Assembly (NCBI GenBank): GCA_031552995.1
Contig: JAVBMB010000072.1
Location: forward strand, 1-36,525
Source: JAVBMB01 sp031552995
GTDB lineage: Bacteria > Bacillota > Clostridia > Oscillospirales > Butyricicoccaceae
Reading direction: 5' to 3'
DNA length: 36,525 nucleotides
Under the pieces are notes generated by a model. The model was not told the origin of the DNA. It made no database searches and worked only from the letters and a program-made list of their open reading frames with translations. Numbering within the stretch: position 1 is the stretch's first letter; each line of letters begins with the position of its first letter. The translations under genes were made by a program, and so were the position numbers. Positions 14,028 through 22,863 of this stretch are shown piece after piece.

Positions 14028-14066
14028 ACCGGCCGGAGGCAGATGCCACCGGCCGGTATTTTTTTA
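14028..14066 (+). terminator. Intrinsic terminator of the small ORF
   Basis: ACCGGCCGG (14028-14036) pairs with CCGGCCGGT (14049-14057), with an inner GGC/GCC stem and an AGAT loop, followed by A and seven T. This is a textbook rho-independent terminator. It separates the small gene from the methyltransferase, which may then depend on readthrough or on an unseen promoter. Confidence 0.92.
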
Positions 14067-14083
14067 TTGGGAGGCCTGCAATT

Positions 14084-14881
14084 ATGAATGAGACAGAAAT
14101 CGTGAGGAGCTACTATAACGCGTCGGTAGCGGGCGAGTGGGCGCGCATAGACGGCAGGCCGGAGTTCCTGCTGACATGCAGGATGCTTGACCGGTATCTG
14201 AAGCCCGGCGACCGGGTGCTGGACATCGGCGGCGGGCCCGGGCGGTACACTATGCATCTGGCGGAGCGCGGCTGCGATGTGACGCTGCTTGACCTGGCGG
14301 AGGAAAATGTGGCGTTTGCCCAAGCCGAGGCCGCACGGCGGGGCCTTGCCGTATCGACTGCCTGCGGTGACGCGCGCAATACAGAAGCCGCGGTGCGCGG
14401 CGAGTTTGACCATGTGCTGCTGATGGGGCCGATGTATCATCTGCTGGAGGAGCGCGACCGCGAACGCGCCATACACAGCGCGCTTGGCGTGCTGAAGCCG
14501 GGCGGTACACTGCATGCGTCATTTATAAATATGACTGCGGGAATTATATACGCCATGAAGTTCGACCCCGGCCTGCCCGAATCTGAGACTGAGGCAGAGT
14601 ATTTAAGCGCCGTTGTCGGCGGAAGCTGCTACGCCGGAGACGCGTTTACGCGGGCGTTTTTTATTCAGCAGAACGAGGTGCTGCCGTTTATGGCGCGGTT
14701 CCCGCTGGAAAAGCTGCATCTGTACGGCCAGGAGGGTATTATGTCTCCCTGCGAGAGTATACTGATGGGGCGACAGCCGGAGGTTATCAGCGCGTGGCTT
14801 GACCTGTCGGAAGCGCTGCTGGAACGCGAAGAGCTGCTGAGCTGGGCGGAGCACCTGATGTATGTGGGGCGCAAGCTGTAG
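14084..14881 (+). CDS. Class I SAM-dependent methyltransferase
   Basis: A 265-residue soluble protein with a Rossmann-fold methyltransferase core. Motif I is VLDIGGGPGRY (residues 45-55), followed by the acidic end of strand beta-2 (VTLLDLA) and the post-motif segments CGDAR and LKPGGTL. GGGAGG lies nine bases before the ATG. The C-terminal third is not conserved enough to suggest a substrate. Family members methylate small molecules, lipids, RNA or proteins, and nothing nearby narrows this. It ends in TAG, and a bidirectional terminator separates it from the convergent MATE gene. Confidence 0.85.
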   Translation: MNETEIVRSYYNASVAGEWARIDGRPEFLLTCRMLDRYLKPGDRVLDIGGGPGRYTMHLAERGCDVTLLDLAEENVAFAQAEAARRGLAVSTACGDARNTEAAVRGEFDHVLLMGPMYHLLEERDRERAIHSALGVLKPGGTLHASFINMTAGIIYAMKFDPGLPESETEAEYLSAVVGGSCYAGDAFTRAFFIQQNEVLPFMARFPLEKLHLYGQEGIMSPCESILMGRQPEVISAWLDLSEALLEREELLSWAEHLMYVGRKL

Positions 14882-14972
14882 CGACGTGTGAAAACAGACG
14901 CGGCCTGCGGCGGCGCAAGCCTGCTGAAAAAACTGCCCTGGTGGAGGGTGTTCGGCAGATATAAGTTTTGAT

Positions 14973-15008
14973 AAAAACTCCCGGGAGGCGATCTCCCGGG
15001 AGTTTTTT
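14973..15008. terminator. Bidirectional terminator between methyltransferase and MATE genes
   Basis: AAAAACTCCCGGGAG (14973-14987), a 5-base loop and CTCCCGGGAGTTTTTT (14993-15008) form a symmetrical hairpin with T-runs on both strands. It serves the two convergent genes. Confidence 0.93.
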
Positions 15009-15046
15009 CATTGGAATCAAGGGCATATTTTTTCGATGCCGCGGTT

Positions 15047-16456
15047 TTATGCGGCAGCTTGCGCTTCGGCCTCCGGCGGAGGGAGCGTGCGCTTCCATCT
15101 GCCGCTTTTGAGCATGTATGTGTAGCAGGCAAAGCGGCAAAGGTTGTCGGCGCTCATGCATATCCAGACGGCAGTCAGACCTCCGGACAGGTATTTTAGG
15201 CTGATGAATGTAAACAAAATCCGCACTCCCCACATGCAGCCGAGCGAGATATACATCGTCGGCTTGAGGTTGCCTACACCGCGCATTATGCCCTCGGCGA
15301 CAACAAACACCCCGAAGAACGGCTCGACAACGGCGACGATGCGCAGCACGGTGATGCCCATTTCGATGACCTGCGGGTCGGTTGTGAACAGCCCCATCAT
15401 CTGCCGCGGCAGGATGAACAGCACGGCGCCAAGCACAGCGAGTACGGCAAACGCCATGCGGCTGAGACGCTGCGTCAGCAAATCCAGCTTTGCATGGTCC
15501 CCTTGCCCGGCCGCGATTCCTATCAACGTGGTCGACACCCCCTGCAAGCCGTACGCCGGGATGTAAAACGCCTGCTCGGCCGTGTTGGCAACCGTATGGG
15601 CGGCAAACGAGATTGTGCCAAGCCTGCTGACAAGCGAGGCGAATGTGATGAAGCCCGACGTGACAATGATGTGCTGCGCCGCGCCGGGAGCCGCTATTTT
15701 GGCGCAGTAGCGCAGTATTTCTTTATCCAGCCGCAGACTGCTGCCTTTTGGCGTGATTAAGTCGTTTTTGAACAGCGCCGCCGTCATAACAAGCCCGCCG
15801 ACGGTGACAGATATTATGCCCGATACGGCCGAGCCGATTATCCCAAGGTCGAAGCCGAACACCCGCATGGCGACGCCGAATATATTTATATCCCGCGTGG
15901 GGTATATCAAAAAGAAGCTGAGCGTGACATGTATGACATTGACTAGGAAGTTGACGAGCATCGGGGTGCGCATATCTCCCGTTGCCCTGATGCACGCGCC
16001 GAAGTTGGCGATTATGCTGCGAAACACCATCGGTGTGCAGACCATAAAGAAGTATTGACCAGCGATTTTCTTTATTGACGGGTCAACACCCATCCAACCC
16101 GGCACGCGGTGGGCTATCGAGCAGGCTATGATGCCGACAACCGCACCGACGACGAGCGTGTACAGGACAATCTGCCCGCCTGTGCGCCTGACCTTTGCAT
16201 GGTCCCTTGCGCCGATTGCCTGCGATATGTATGGCATCAAGCCGAGACTGACGACCCTGAGCAGGCCCCATATCAGCCACATCGGCGACTGCGATATGCC
16301 GACGGCGGCCGACGCCCACGCGCCAAGATGACCGACGAGGGCGGTGTCGACAAATGTGACGGCTGTCTGAAGACCCTCCTCGACCATAACCGGCCACGCG
16401 AGAGAAAATATATCGCGGTATCCGCCTTTGGAGGATGTTAAATCAATATGTCGCAT
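15047..16456 (-). CDS. MATE-family multidrug/Na+ efflux transporter
   Basis: A 469-residue integral membrane protein with about twelve hydrophobic spans in two homologous halves, as in MATE (NorM/DinF-like) antiporters. Early residues WPVMVEEGLQT then FVDTALVGHLG are typical of the first MATE helices. It probably exports drugs or metabolites in exchange for Na+ or H+; the substrate is unknown. The ATG at 16456 is chosen because AGGAG lies seven bases upstream and a 17-base-spaced promoter is near; the frame stays open further 5' without a signal. The C-terminus is Ala/Glu-rich. It ends in TAA. Confidence 0.9.
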   Translation of the reverse strand: MRHIDLTSSKGGYRDIFSLAWPVMVEEGLQTAVTFVDTALVGHLGAWASAAVGISQSPMWLIWGLLRVVSLGLMPYISQAIGARDHAKVRRTGGQIVLYTLVVGAVVGIIACSIAHRVPGWMGVDPSIKKIAGQYFFMVCTPMVFRSIIANFGACIRATGDMRTPMLVNFLVNVIHVTLSFFLIYPTRDINIFGVAMRVFGFDLGIIGSAVSGIISVTVGGLVMTAALFKNDLITPKGSSLRLDKEILRYCAKIAAPGAAQHIIVTSGFITFASLVSRLGTISFAAHTVANTAEQAFYIPAYGLQGVSTTLIGIAAGQGDHAKLDLLTQRLSRMAFAVLAVLGAVLFILPRQMMGLFTTDPQVIEMGITVLRIVAVVEPFFGVFVVAEGIMRGVGNLKPTMYISLGCMWGVRILFTFISLKYLSGGLTAVWICMSADNLCRFACYTYMLKSGRWKRTLPPPEAEAQAAA

Positions 16457-16538
16457 TATTGACTCCTGAATTAGATAGAATTGAAATACGCGCGGCCGAA
16501 TACGTAAAAGGCGGCGCATGCAAGTGCGTCGTCATTTC

Positions 16539-16567
16539 AGTATACCTGTTATTTTTAATAATTGCAA
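16539..16567 (-). promoter_or_regulatory. Promoter for the MATE gene
   Basis: On the minus strand TTGCAA (16562-16567) and TATACT (16539-16544) are separated by 17 bases, about 75 bases upstream of the gene's ribosome binding site. The start would be near 16532. Confidence 0.75.
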
Positions 16568-16593
16568 TGGGCGGCGTTATGTTTAGACACAGG

Positions 16594-16625
16594 CCGGCCC
16601 CCGCGGGTTTTACCGCGGAGGCCGG
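16594..16625 (-). terminator. Stem-loop after the opp operon
   Basis: CCGGCC-T-CCGCGG and CCGCGG-G-GGCCGG form a 13-bp stem (with one G:U pair) 18 bases after the oppF stop. No T-run follows on the minus strand, so it may act as a 3' stabiliser or rho-assisted end rather than a classical terminator. Confidence 0.55.
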
Positions 16626-16643
16626 AAACAGCATTTGGTTTTG

Positions 16644-17615
16644 TTATTCCGCCAGATGGCAGGCGACCATACGGCCGTGCAGTTCTCTCATCACCGGCTC
16701 CTGCTCGCCGCAGATATCCCTGGCAAACGGGCAGCGTGTGTGGAAGCGGCAGCCGGACGGCGGCCTCACCGGGCTTGGAATCTCGCCGAGCAAGACCTCT
16801 TTTTGCTTGCGCTTCGTCGGGTCGGGCTTCGGAACGGCTTCGAGCAAAAAGCGGGTGTACGGATGCACGGGGTTGTCGTAGATATCCTTTGTGATGCCGT
16901 ATTCGCATATCTTGCCCAGGAACATGACGCACACGCGGTCCGACAGATAGCGCACAACGCTGAGGTCGTGAGAGATGAACAGGTACGTCAGATTCATCTC
17001 GCGCTGCAAATCGCCCAGCAGGTTGAGTATCTGCGACTGAATTGACACGTCAAGGGCCGAAACAGGCTCGTCGCAGACGATAAAACGCGGTTTTAGCGCT
17101 AGCGCGCGGGCAATCCCGATGCGCTGCCTTTGCCCGCCGGAAAACTGGTGCGGGTAGCGCGTCATAAGCTGAGGACGGATGCCGACCTTTATTAGAAGCT
17201 CCTGCACAAGCCTGTCAATCTCTTCCTTGCCGCTGCCGATGCCGTGGGTTGTCAGCGGTTCGGCGATGATGTTGCGCACATTCATGCGCGGGTTCAGGCT
17301 TGCATACGGGTCCTGAAAGATTATTTGCATCTCTTTGCGCAACGTTCGCATCTCGTCGCTTTTAAGCTTCGTCAGCGATTTGCCGTCGAATATGACATCG
17401 CCGGATGTGACGGGGATGAGGTTGAGCATCAGGCGGCCCATTGTGCTTTTGCCGCAGCCCGATTCGCCGACGAGGGCTAGGGTTTCACCCTCGTTTACAG
17501 TCAGGTTTACACCCGACACGGCGTGGACGACCGCCCCACGCCTGCGGAAGGCGCTGGAGCTGACAGGGAAGGTTTTGACGACATCCCTCATTTCGAGAAG
17601 CACACTTCCGTTCAC
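16644..17615 (-). CDS. oppF: Peptide ABC transporter ATP-binding protein OppF/DppF-type
   Basis: Cytoplasmic ATPase of a peptide importer, 323 residues. Walker A GESGCGKST is at 50-58, the ABC signature FSGGQRQR at 158-165 and Walker B FIVCDEP at 178-184. The C-terminal oligopeptide/dipeptide transporter domain with a Cys cluster (CRFHTRCPFARDIC) is typical of OppD/OppF and often binds an iron-sulfur cluster. The GTG start overlaps the oppD TGA by 4 bases and has GGAGG upstream, so translation is coupled. It is the last gene of the operon. Opp and Dpp cannot be told apart from sequence. Confidence 0.93.
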   Translation of the reverse strand: MNGSVLLEMRDVVKTFPVSSSAFRRRGAVVHAVSGVNLTVNEGETLALVGESGCGKSTMGRLMLNLIPVTSGDVIFDGKSLTKLKSDEMRTLRKEMQIIFQDPYASLNPRMNVRNIIAEPLTTHGIGSGKEEIDRLVQELLIKVGIRPQLMTRYPHQFSGGQRQRIGIARALALKPRFIVCDEPVSALDVSIQSQILNLLGDLQREMNLTYLFISHDLSVVRYLSDRVCVMFLGKICEYGITKDIYDNPVHPYTRFLLEAVPKPDPTKRKQKEVLLGEIPSPVRPPSGCRFHTRCPFARDICGEQEPVMRELHGRMVACHLAE

Positions 17616-18592
17616 TGTCCCATCACCTCCTTATCGAAGAGGAAACATCTGGCTTTGTGCCCGTCGCCGACTTCATACAGCTCCGGCTCGCACTGTGTGC
17701 ATATCTGCATCGCCCTGTCGCACCGCGGGCAGAATCGGCAGCCCTTTGGCAGGGCGAGCAGGTTTGGAACCATGCCGCGGATGGTGTACAGCCTGTCTTT
17801 AACCTCGCCGATGCGGGGAATGGAGTTGAGAAGGCCGAATGTGTACGGGTGGGCAGGCGCTGCGAATATGTCGTATATCGACGCCTGCTCCATTATCCGC
17901 CCGGCGTACATTACATAGACATAATCGCACAGCTCGGCGACGATGCCGAGGTTGTGGGTTATCATCATGATTGCCGTACCCTGCTTCTGCTGCATTTCGC
18001 GCATCAGCCGCAGTATCTGCGCCTCAATAGTGACGTCGAGCGCCGTCGTCGGCTCGTCGGCTATCATTAAATCCGGCTGGCAGACAAGCGCCATGCCTAT
18101 CATCACACGCTGACGCAGACCGCCCGACAGCTGGTGCGGGTATGAGCCGTATCTCTTTTCAGGCTCCGGTATCCCGACCTGGCGGAATACGTCGATAACC
18201 ATATCCTTTGCCTGTTGGTCTGTGACCTTTTTGTGCAGGACAATTGCCTCCCTGACCTGCTTGCCGACCGTTGTGACGGGGTTAAGCGATGTCATCGGCT
18301 CCTGAAAAATCATCGATATCTTGTTGCCCTTGATGTCGAGCATCTCATGCTTTGTCTTTTCAAGAAGGTTGTCGCCGTTGAGCTCGATGCTTCCCTGCAC
18401 AACCCTGCCCGGGTTTGCGACCAGCTGCATTATCGACATGGCCGTTATGCTTTTTCCGCAGCCCGATTCGCCGACGATGCCGACGATCTGACCCTTGCGA
18501 ATCTGAATATCAACGCCGTCAACCGCCGGCACGACACCTCTTTTTGTGAAGAAGTGGGTTTTGAGACTTGAAATATTAAGTGTATTTTCCAT
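17612..18592 (-). CDS. oppD: Peptide ABC transporter ATP-binding protein OppD/DppD-type
   Basis: The other ATPase of the importer, 326 residues from the chosen start. Walker A GESGCGKS is at 41-48, signature LSGGLRQR at 155-162, Walker B LMIADEP at 175-181, and the C-terminal Cys-rich segment (CRFCPRCDRAMQIC) is present. The ATG at 18592 is preferred because GGGGGAGGG lies just upstream; in-frame GTG and ATG codons at 18610 and 18607 overlap the oppC stop but have no signal. It ends in TGA, inside the oppF start. Confidence 0.93.
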   Translation of the reverse strand: MENTLNISSLKTHFFTKRGVVPAVDGVDIQIRKGQIVGIVGESGCGKSITAMSIMQLVANPGRVVQGSIELNGDNLLEKTKHEMLDIKGNKISMIFQEPMTSLNPVTTVGKQVREAIVLHKKVTDQQAKDMVIDVFRQVGIPEPEKRYGSYPHQLSGGLRQRVMIGMALVCQPDLMIADEPTTALDVTIEAQILRLMREMQQKQGTAIMMITHNLGIVAELCDYVYVMYAGRIMEQASIYDIFAAPAHPYTFGLLNSIPRIGEVKDRLYTIRGMVPNLLALPKGCRFCPRCDRAMQICTQCEPELYEVGDGHKARCFLFDKEVMGQ

Positions 18593-18606
18593 GATTCCCT
18601 CCCCCA

Positions 18607-19554
18607 TCACTCTTTCATATACGGGTCGATGGCATCGCGCAGCCCGTCGCCCAGAAAGTTGAATGCCAGCACGACGAGAAGAATCGCGACGCCCGGCGCG
18701 AGTGTGGCTATCGGAATATCAAAGATATACTTTTTGTAGCGGTTGACAAGCAGGCCCCAGCTGGAATCCGGCGGCTGTACGCCGACGCCGAGGAACGACA
18801 GCGCCGATTCGAACATTATGGACGACGGGATATTGAGCGTGAACAGCACTATCAGCGACGGCAGGCAGTTGGGGAATATATGGCGGAACATAATAGTCCA
18901 CCTGCGGACGCCGATGGAGCGCGCCGCCTCGACAAACTCCTTTTCCCGCAGGGCAAGCGTCTGCGAGCGCACAACGCGCGCCGTGCCCGCCCAGCTGACA
19001 AAGCTGAGCGCGACAAACAGCAGCAGCAGCCCCGGCTTAAAGGTGTACATTATCAGCAGCGCCAGCAGGAACGACGGGAACGCCAGCACAACATCGGCGA
19101 GGCGCATAATTATAAAATCCACCTTGCCGCCGAAGAAGCCGCTGACAAGCCCCAGCACGACGCCGACGAACATTGATATGAATGTGGGCACAATGCCGAC
19201 GATGAGCGAGATGCGCGAGCCGTATATAATGCGGCTTAGCACATCGCGGCCGTATTCATCCGTGCCAAGCGGATATGTGCCCGACGGCTGCTGCAGTTCC
19301 TCGCCCATATGGATTTCGTTTGGGTCGTGCGGGGCGATAAACGGCGCAAATATGGCGGTGATTACGATAACCGCAAGTATGATGAACGCTACAAGCGTTA
19401 TGGCATTGTTGCGGAACATCAGCTTGATTTTGTCGCTTATATGGTCGCTCTCGGTTATTTCGGCCGCGATGTTCTCCTCGATATGCTCAATCGGGTCGCT
19501 GAGCTTTGCGCCCTCGGGGAGGATTATATCGGCATATTTGCTTTTTTTATCCAT
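18607..19554 (-). CDS. oppC: Peptide ABC transporter permease OppC/DppC-type
   Basis: Membrane permease with an N-terminal cytoplasmic stretch and about six spans, the first around VAFIILAVIVITAIFAPFI. The binding-protein-dependent permease motif is seen in the segment EAARSIGVRRWTIMFRHIFP. The second ATG (19554) is preferred: GGGAGG is then seven bases away, whereas the first ATG directly abuts the site. It ends in TGA. Confidence 0.92.
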   Translation of the reverse strand: MDKKSKYADIILPEGAKLSDPIEHIEENIAAEITESDHISDKIKLMFRNNAITLVAFIILAVIVITAIFAPFIAPHDPNEIHMGEELQQPSGTYPLGTDEYGRDVLSRIIYGSRISLIVGIVPTFISMFVGVVLGLVSGFFGGKVDFIIMRLADVVLAFPSFLLALLIMYTFKPGLLLLFVALSFVSWAGTARVVRSQTLALREKEFVEAARSIGVRRWTIMFRHIFPNCLPSLIVLFTLNIPSSIMFESALSFLGVGVQPPDSSWGLLVNRYKKYIFDIPIATLAPGVAILLVVLAFNFLGDGLRDAIDPYMKE

Positions 19555-19567
19555 AGCCATACCTCCC

Positions 19568-20488
19568 TCAGCCTACGCGGATACGCGGATCGATAAACGA
19601 ATACGCGATATCGGCGATGATGTTGCCGGCGACGACTATGACTGTGCAGAAAAGCACAGAGCCTTGAAGCAGCGGCATATCCCTTTTGTTGATGGCGTCG
19701 ACCGTGAGGCGCCCGATGCCCGGTATGCCGAAGACCGACTCGGTTATGACGGCGCCGGACAGCAGCGAGCTGACCTGAAGCGCCATAATCGTGACAACGG
19801 GAAGCATGGAGTTCTTCAGAGCGTGCCGCGAGATGACAAGAACCTCTCGCAGCCCCTTGGCGCGCGCCGTGCGGATATAGTCATTGCGCATGACCTCGAG
19901 CAGGTTTGAACGCGTGAGCCTTGCCACGGAGCCGGCCGACGCCCAGCCGAGCACAATGGCCGGCATAATCATGTGCAGCGGCGTCGCAAACCCGTTTATC
20001 GGCAGCCAGTGCAGCTTGTAGCCGAACACATATTGGAAAAGCAGTGCCGACCAGAACACCGGCGTTGAAACGCCGAGCAATGAAAACCCCATAAAGAAAT
20101 TATCAAAGAAGGAATATTTCTTTACGGCCGAGACAATGCCTGCCGGGATGCCTATCAGCCACGCGGCCGCGGCGGCACATACGGCAAGCTTGACCGTGAT
20201 GGGGAACGCCTCTGTTATCATAAGGCCGACATCGCGGTTGTGCTTGTATGACATACCGAAGTCGCCGTGCAGAGCATCCCATATGTAGCGGGCAAACCTG
20301 ACCATGACCGGGTCGTTAAGATGCATCTCCTCCGTGACACGGTCGATAACCGCCTGACTGGCCTTTTCGCCCATCATAACCTGAATCGGGTTGCCCGGAA
20401 GCACGTTGAGAATCAGGAATATTATAAGCGCAATGGCTATGAGCAGCGGAATCGCAATCAGCAGTCGCTTGATAATATATAAAATCAT
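19568..20488 (-). CDS. oppB: Peptide ABC transporter permease OppB/DppB-type
   Basis: A 306-residue permease with six membrane spans, the first at residues 8-30. The EAA-loop-like segment RTARAKGLREVLVISRHALK, where permeases contact the ATPases, and the usual C-terminal IDPRIRVG are present. A GGTGAG motif precedes the ATG. It follows oppA after a 170-base spacer with two hairpins, and oppC begins 13 bases after its TGA stop. Confidence 0.93.
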   Translation of the reverse strand: MILYIIKRLLIAIPLLIAIALIIFLILNVLPGNPIQVMMGEKASQAVIDRVTEEMHLNDPVMVRFARYIWDALHGDFGMSYKHNRDVGLMITEAFPITVKLAVCAAAAAWLIGIPAGIVSAVKKYSFFDNFFMGFSLLGVSTPVFWSALLFQYVFGYKLHWLPINGFATPLHMIMPAIVLGWASAGSVARLTRSNLLEVMRNDYIRTARAKGLREVLVISRHALKNSMLPVVTIMALQVSSLLSGAVITESVFGIPGIGRLTVDAINKRDMPLLQGSVLFCTVIVVAGNIIADIAYSFIDPRIRVG

Positions 20489-20540
20489 AATTGGTTTCTC
20501 ACCAGACTTTCCCGGCCGCAGACGCGGCCGAGCCGACCCG

Positions 20541-20619
20541 GGCGGCAGTGAAAAAACTGCCGCCGCAGCCGGCCGCTTGCTTTATCAAGTGTGAGCAAGG
20601 CGCGTTGCCTTGCTCACAC
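20541..20619 (-). repeat. Two tandem hairpins between oppA and oppB
   Basis: GGCGGCAGT/ACTGCCGCC (20541-20564) and GTGTGAGCAAGG/CCTTGCTCACAC (20589-20619) are both perfect stems. Neither is followed by a long T-run on the minus strand. Hairpins here often protect or shorten the binding-protein mRNA so it outnumbers the permeases; that role is inferred. Confidence 0.75.
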
Positions 20620-20658
20620 CCGGCTGAACCAAAAAATCAGTGGTCCTATGCGGCGATA

Positions 20659-22341
20659 CTAGTCGACGATTTCGATATTGCTGTAGAATGTGCCGCTCCA
20701 GCCGTTCCAAAGCGGGGTATAGTTCTTGACGCGGGGCTGCACTACCCACAGATGCTGCAGGCAGAACAGCGGCACCCACGCGGCGTCATCCTGAATGATG
20801 ATTTTTTCCAGCTCGCGGTATTCCTTTATGCGAGCGTCTTCGTCTGACATGTAACGGGCTGCCTCGACACGGGCCATAGCATCTTCGTTCTTGTAGTTAA
20901 ACGAACGGCGGAGGCTGTTGGCCGGCGTGAAAAATGTGTAGAAGAAGTTGTCGGGGTCATTAAAGTCCGCCGACCAGCTTGTTGTGTAGCTGCCCAGTTC
21001 GCCCTCGCCGCGGACGGCGTACCATGTCGCCTCATCCATCTGCTCGATAGTGGCGCGGATACCGGCCTTGGCAAGCATCGGAACGACAAGCTCGTTAAGG
21101 GCAAGGGTGTTAGGACTTTCGGTCGTCTGGGTTATAACCATGTCGAAGCCGTCGGGCAGACCGGCCTCGACGAGAAGAGCCTTGGCCCCTTCGAGGTCGT
21201 ACTTGATCTCCGGCAGGTCGGGGTTATAGCCGATGAGCCCCGGAGCCATAATGCCGCTGAGAACCTGACCGAGCCCGTTATACAGCGGGGACTTGAGGAT
21301 GCCTTCGCGGTCGATGGCCATCTGGAACGCCTTGCGAACGCGGATATCGTCAAACGGCTCGATGTTCTGGTTGATGTGGTAGTAGTAAGTACCGACGCGG
21401 TTGCCGTATACGACCTGAGACTTCCACTTATCGCTGCCGGTGAAGTACGGGATATGCGTGCGGGCCATGTCGAGGTCAAGCTCGTCAAGCTCGTCATTCT
21501 CGAACATCATGCGGTACGCCTCGGCATCGGGAACGACCTGCCAGCGGACGCCGTCGTTCTTCGGGCGGCCGCCCCAATAGTCGTCAAACGCCAGCATAAG
21601 GCTGTGGTCATTAAGCGTCCACTCGGCAAGATAATACGGGCCGGTGCCGCATGTAAGCTCGGGGTTGATGCCGAACTCGAGGCCGGCAGCCTCGGTTGCC
21701 TTGCGGTTGTAGATAGAGCCGGCCGGCGTGGCCATATTTGCCAGGAACGGCGCATACGCGTCCTCGAGAGTAATCTCGATTTCGTAGTCACTGATTATCT
21801 TCAGGCCTTTAAGCTCGGTCGCTCTGCCTTCGAGCATATCCATGGCGCCGACAATCGGGGTGAAGGCGTCTGTGTTGCGCGCTTTGGTCTCGGGATTGAG
21901 CATCCTCTCGAGCGTGAACTTTACGTCGTCTGCTTTAAATATTTCTCCGTTGTGGAACTTGACATTCTCACGCAGCTTGAATGTATACACTTTGCCGTCT
22001 TCAGAGACTTCCCATTCCGTGGAGAGCCCGGGGACGATGGCGGACACGCCGTCGCTTGTCATCTCGATTTCAATCAGCCTGTCGTAGATGTTCAGCGGGA
22101 CGGTGTAGTCCGCCGTTGTCATCTGTACGTCACAATGCTCCCAGTCGGCATTGATGGCGCAGCGGAGGATTTTTTTAGAAGTTGTATCTACCGGCGCTGT
22201 GGTGGTTACGCCGCCGCCGGGCGCGGTCGTCGATGTGCCTCCGCCGGGCGCGGTCGTCGTTGTGCCCCCCGTGGGCGTGCAGCCGGCAAACACTGTGACT
22301 GTCATGATGACTGCGATGAGCAGCGCTAGGGTTCTCTTCAT
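20659..22341 (-). CDS. oppA: Peptide ABC transporter substrate-binding lipoprotein OppA/DppA-type
   Basis: A 560-residue solute-binding protein of family 5. The N-terminus is a lipoprotein signal: a KRT start, a hydrophobic core (ALLIAVIMTVTV) and lipobox VFAGC with Cys21, so it would be anchored to the outer face of the membrane. A flexible linker with TTTAPGGG-like repeats (about residues 24-50) follows. The family core includes YTFKLRENVKFHNGE and DDVKFTLERM. AAAGGAG precedes the ATG. It is first in the operon, as expected for a binding protein made in excess. It ends in TAG. Confidence 0.94.
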   Translation of the reverse strand: MKRTLALLIAVIMTVTVFAGCTPTGGTTTTAPGGGTSTTAPGGGVTTTAPVDTTSKKILRCAINADWEHCDVQMTTADYTVPLNIYDRLIEIEMTSDGVSAIVPGLSTEWEVSEDGKVYTFKLRENVKFHNGEIFKADDVKFTLERMLNPETKARNTDAFTPIVGAMDMLEGRATELKGLKIISDYEIEITLEDAYAPFLANMATPAGSIYNRKATEAAGLEFGINPELTCGTGPYYLAEWTLNDHSLMLAFDDYWGGRPKNDGVRWQVVPDAEAYRMMFENDELDELDLDMARTHIPYFTGSDKWKSQVVYGNRVGTYYYHINQNIEPFDDIRVRKAFQMAIDREGILKSPLYNGLGQVLSGIMAPGLIGYNPDLPEIKYDLEGAKALLVEAGLPDGFDMVITQTTESPNTLALNELVVPMLAKAGIRATIEQMDEATWYAVRGEGELGSYTTSWSADFNDPDNFFYTFFTPANSLRRSFNYKNEDAMARVEAARYMSDEDARIKEYRELEKIIIQDDAAWVPLFCLQHLWVVQPRVKNYTPLWNGWSGTFYSNIEIVD

Positions 22342-22454
22342 TTACATCTCTCCTTTGTTTGCTTTTTTTACCCGTTTATGCCCGGCATTTCTTCCATGCT
22401 GGAAATTGCGCAGGTCATTATCGTGAGAAAAGCAAAAAAATAAAACAGATGAAG

Positions 22455-22513
22455 GTCAATTTGTATGTTTGCCGTGCATAAGGCGTGTTCCCATGCGCCT
22501 TCAACAAATTGAC
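22455..22513 (-). promoter_or_regulatory. Structured element in the opp operon leader
   Basis: An outer perfect 10-bp stem (GTCAATTTGT at 22455-22464 with ACAAATTGAC at 22504-22513) encloses an inner hairpin (AAGGCG/CGCCTT, 22480-22501). It lies in the roughly 185-base leader between the predicted start and oppA. It looks like a three-way or branched RNA and could regulate the operon. No known riboswitch was recognised. Confidence 0.6.
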
Positions 22514-22533
22514 TTCCCACCTGCGTTAAAGAG

Positions 22534-22562
22534 AGTATAACAGATATCACAGATAAAAGCAA
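22534..22562 (-). promoter_or_regulatory. Promoter for the opp operon
   Basis: On the minus strand TTGCTT (22557-22562) and TATACT (22534-22539) are 17 bases apart. The -35 box is weak, so activation by a regulator is possible. Confidence 0.6.
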
Positions 22563-22835
22563 TAGATTGTTCATATTTATTGGTCTATTTTGTGAATTTA
22601 GAGGTAACAAAAAAGGCGATTATGTGGAAATTATACAATTAATATTGTAGATTTAAATTTTTATAATAGCAATATGAAACATCGGTTTGCCCCGCGCTGG
22701 TTACATATAATCGGTGTTTTATGCGGCAGTCGGCTTTTATTGTTAAAAAATGCGGCGGCGTTACCTTCCGGCAAATAGATACACATCATAATGTTATGTT
22801 ATGTGGTTTTTTTCCATAAAATAATTCGCGGGGAT
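22563..22835. other. AT-rich gap between divergent opp and Hpt genes
   Basis: No gene is supported here. Part of it is unusually AT-rich (22560-22675), unlike the GC-rich neighbours, as often seen in regulatory regions. Both flanking promoters face outward from it. The 80-codon reverse frame at 22368-22610 overlaps the opp leader and promoter, has no ribosome binding site, and is not counted. Confidence 0.5.
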
Positions 22836-22863
22836 TTGAAAAACGTATATTATATGCTATACT
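22836..22863 (+). promoter_or_regulatory. Promoter for the Hpt-domain gene
   Basis: TTGAAA (22836-22841) and TATACT (22858-22863) are separated by 16 bases, with an extended TGC directly before the -10 box. A leader of about 145 bases follows. Confidence 0.7.

Noticed and set aside
22455..22513. Cobalamin or guanidine-II riboswitch in the opp leader
   Set aside because: Short stretches such as GGGAA and ACGG occur, but the conserved cores and spacing of those classes are missing.
22368..22610. 80-codon reverse frame upstream of oppA
   Set aside because: It covers the opp promoter and structured leader and has no ribosome binding site.
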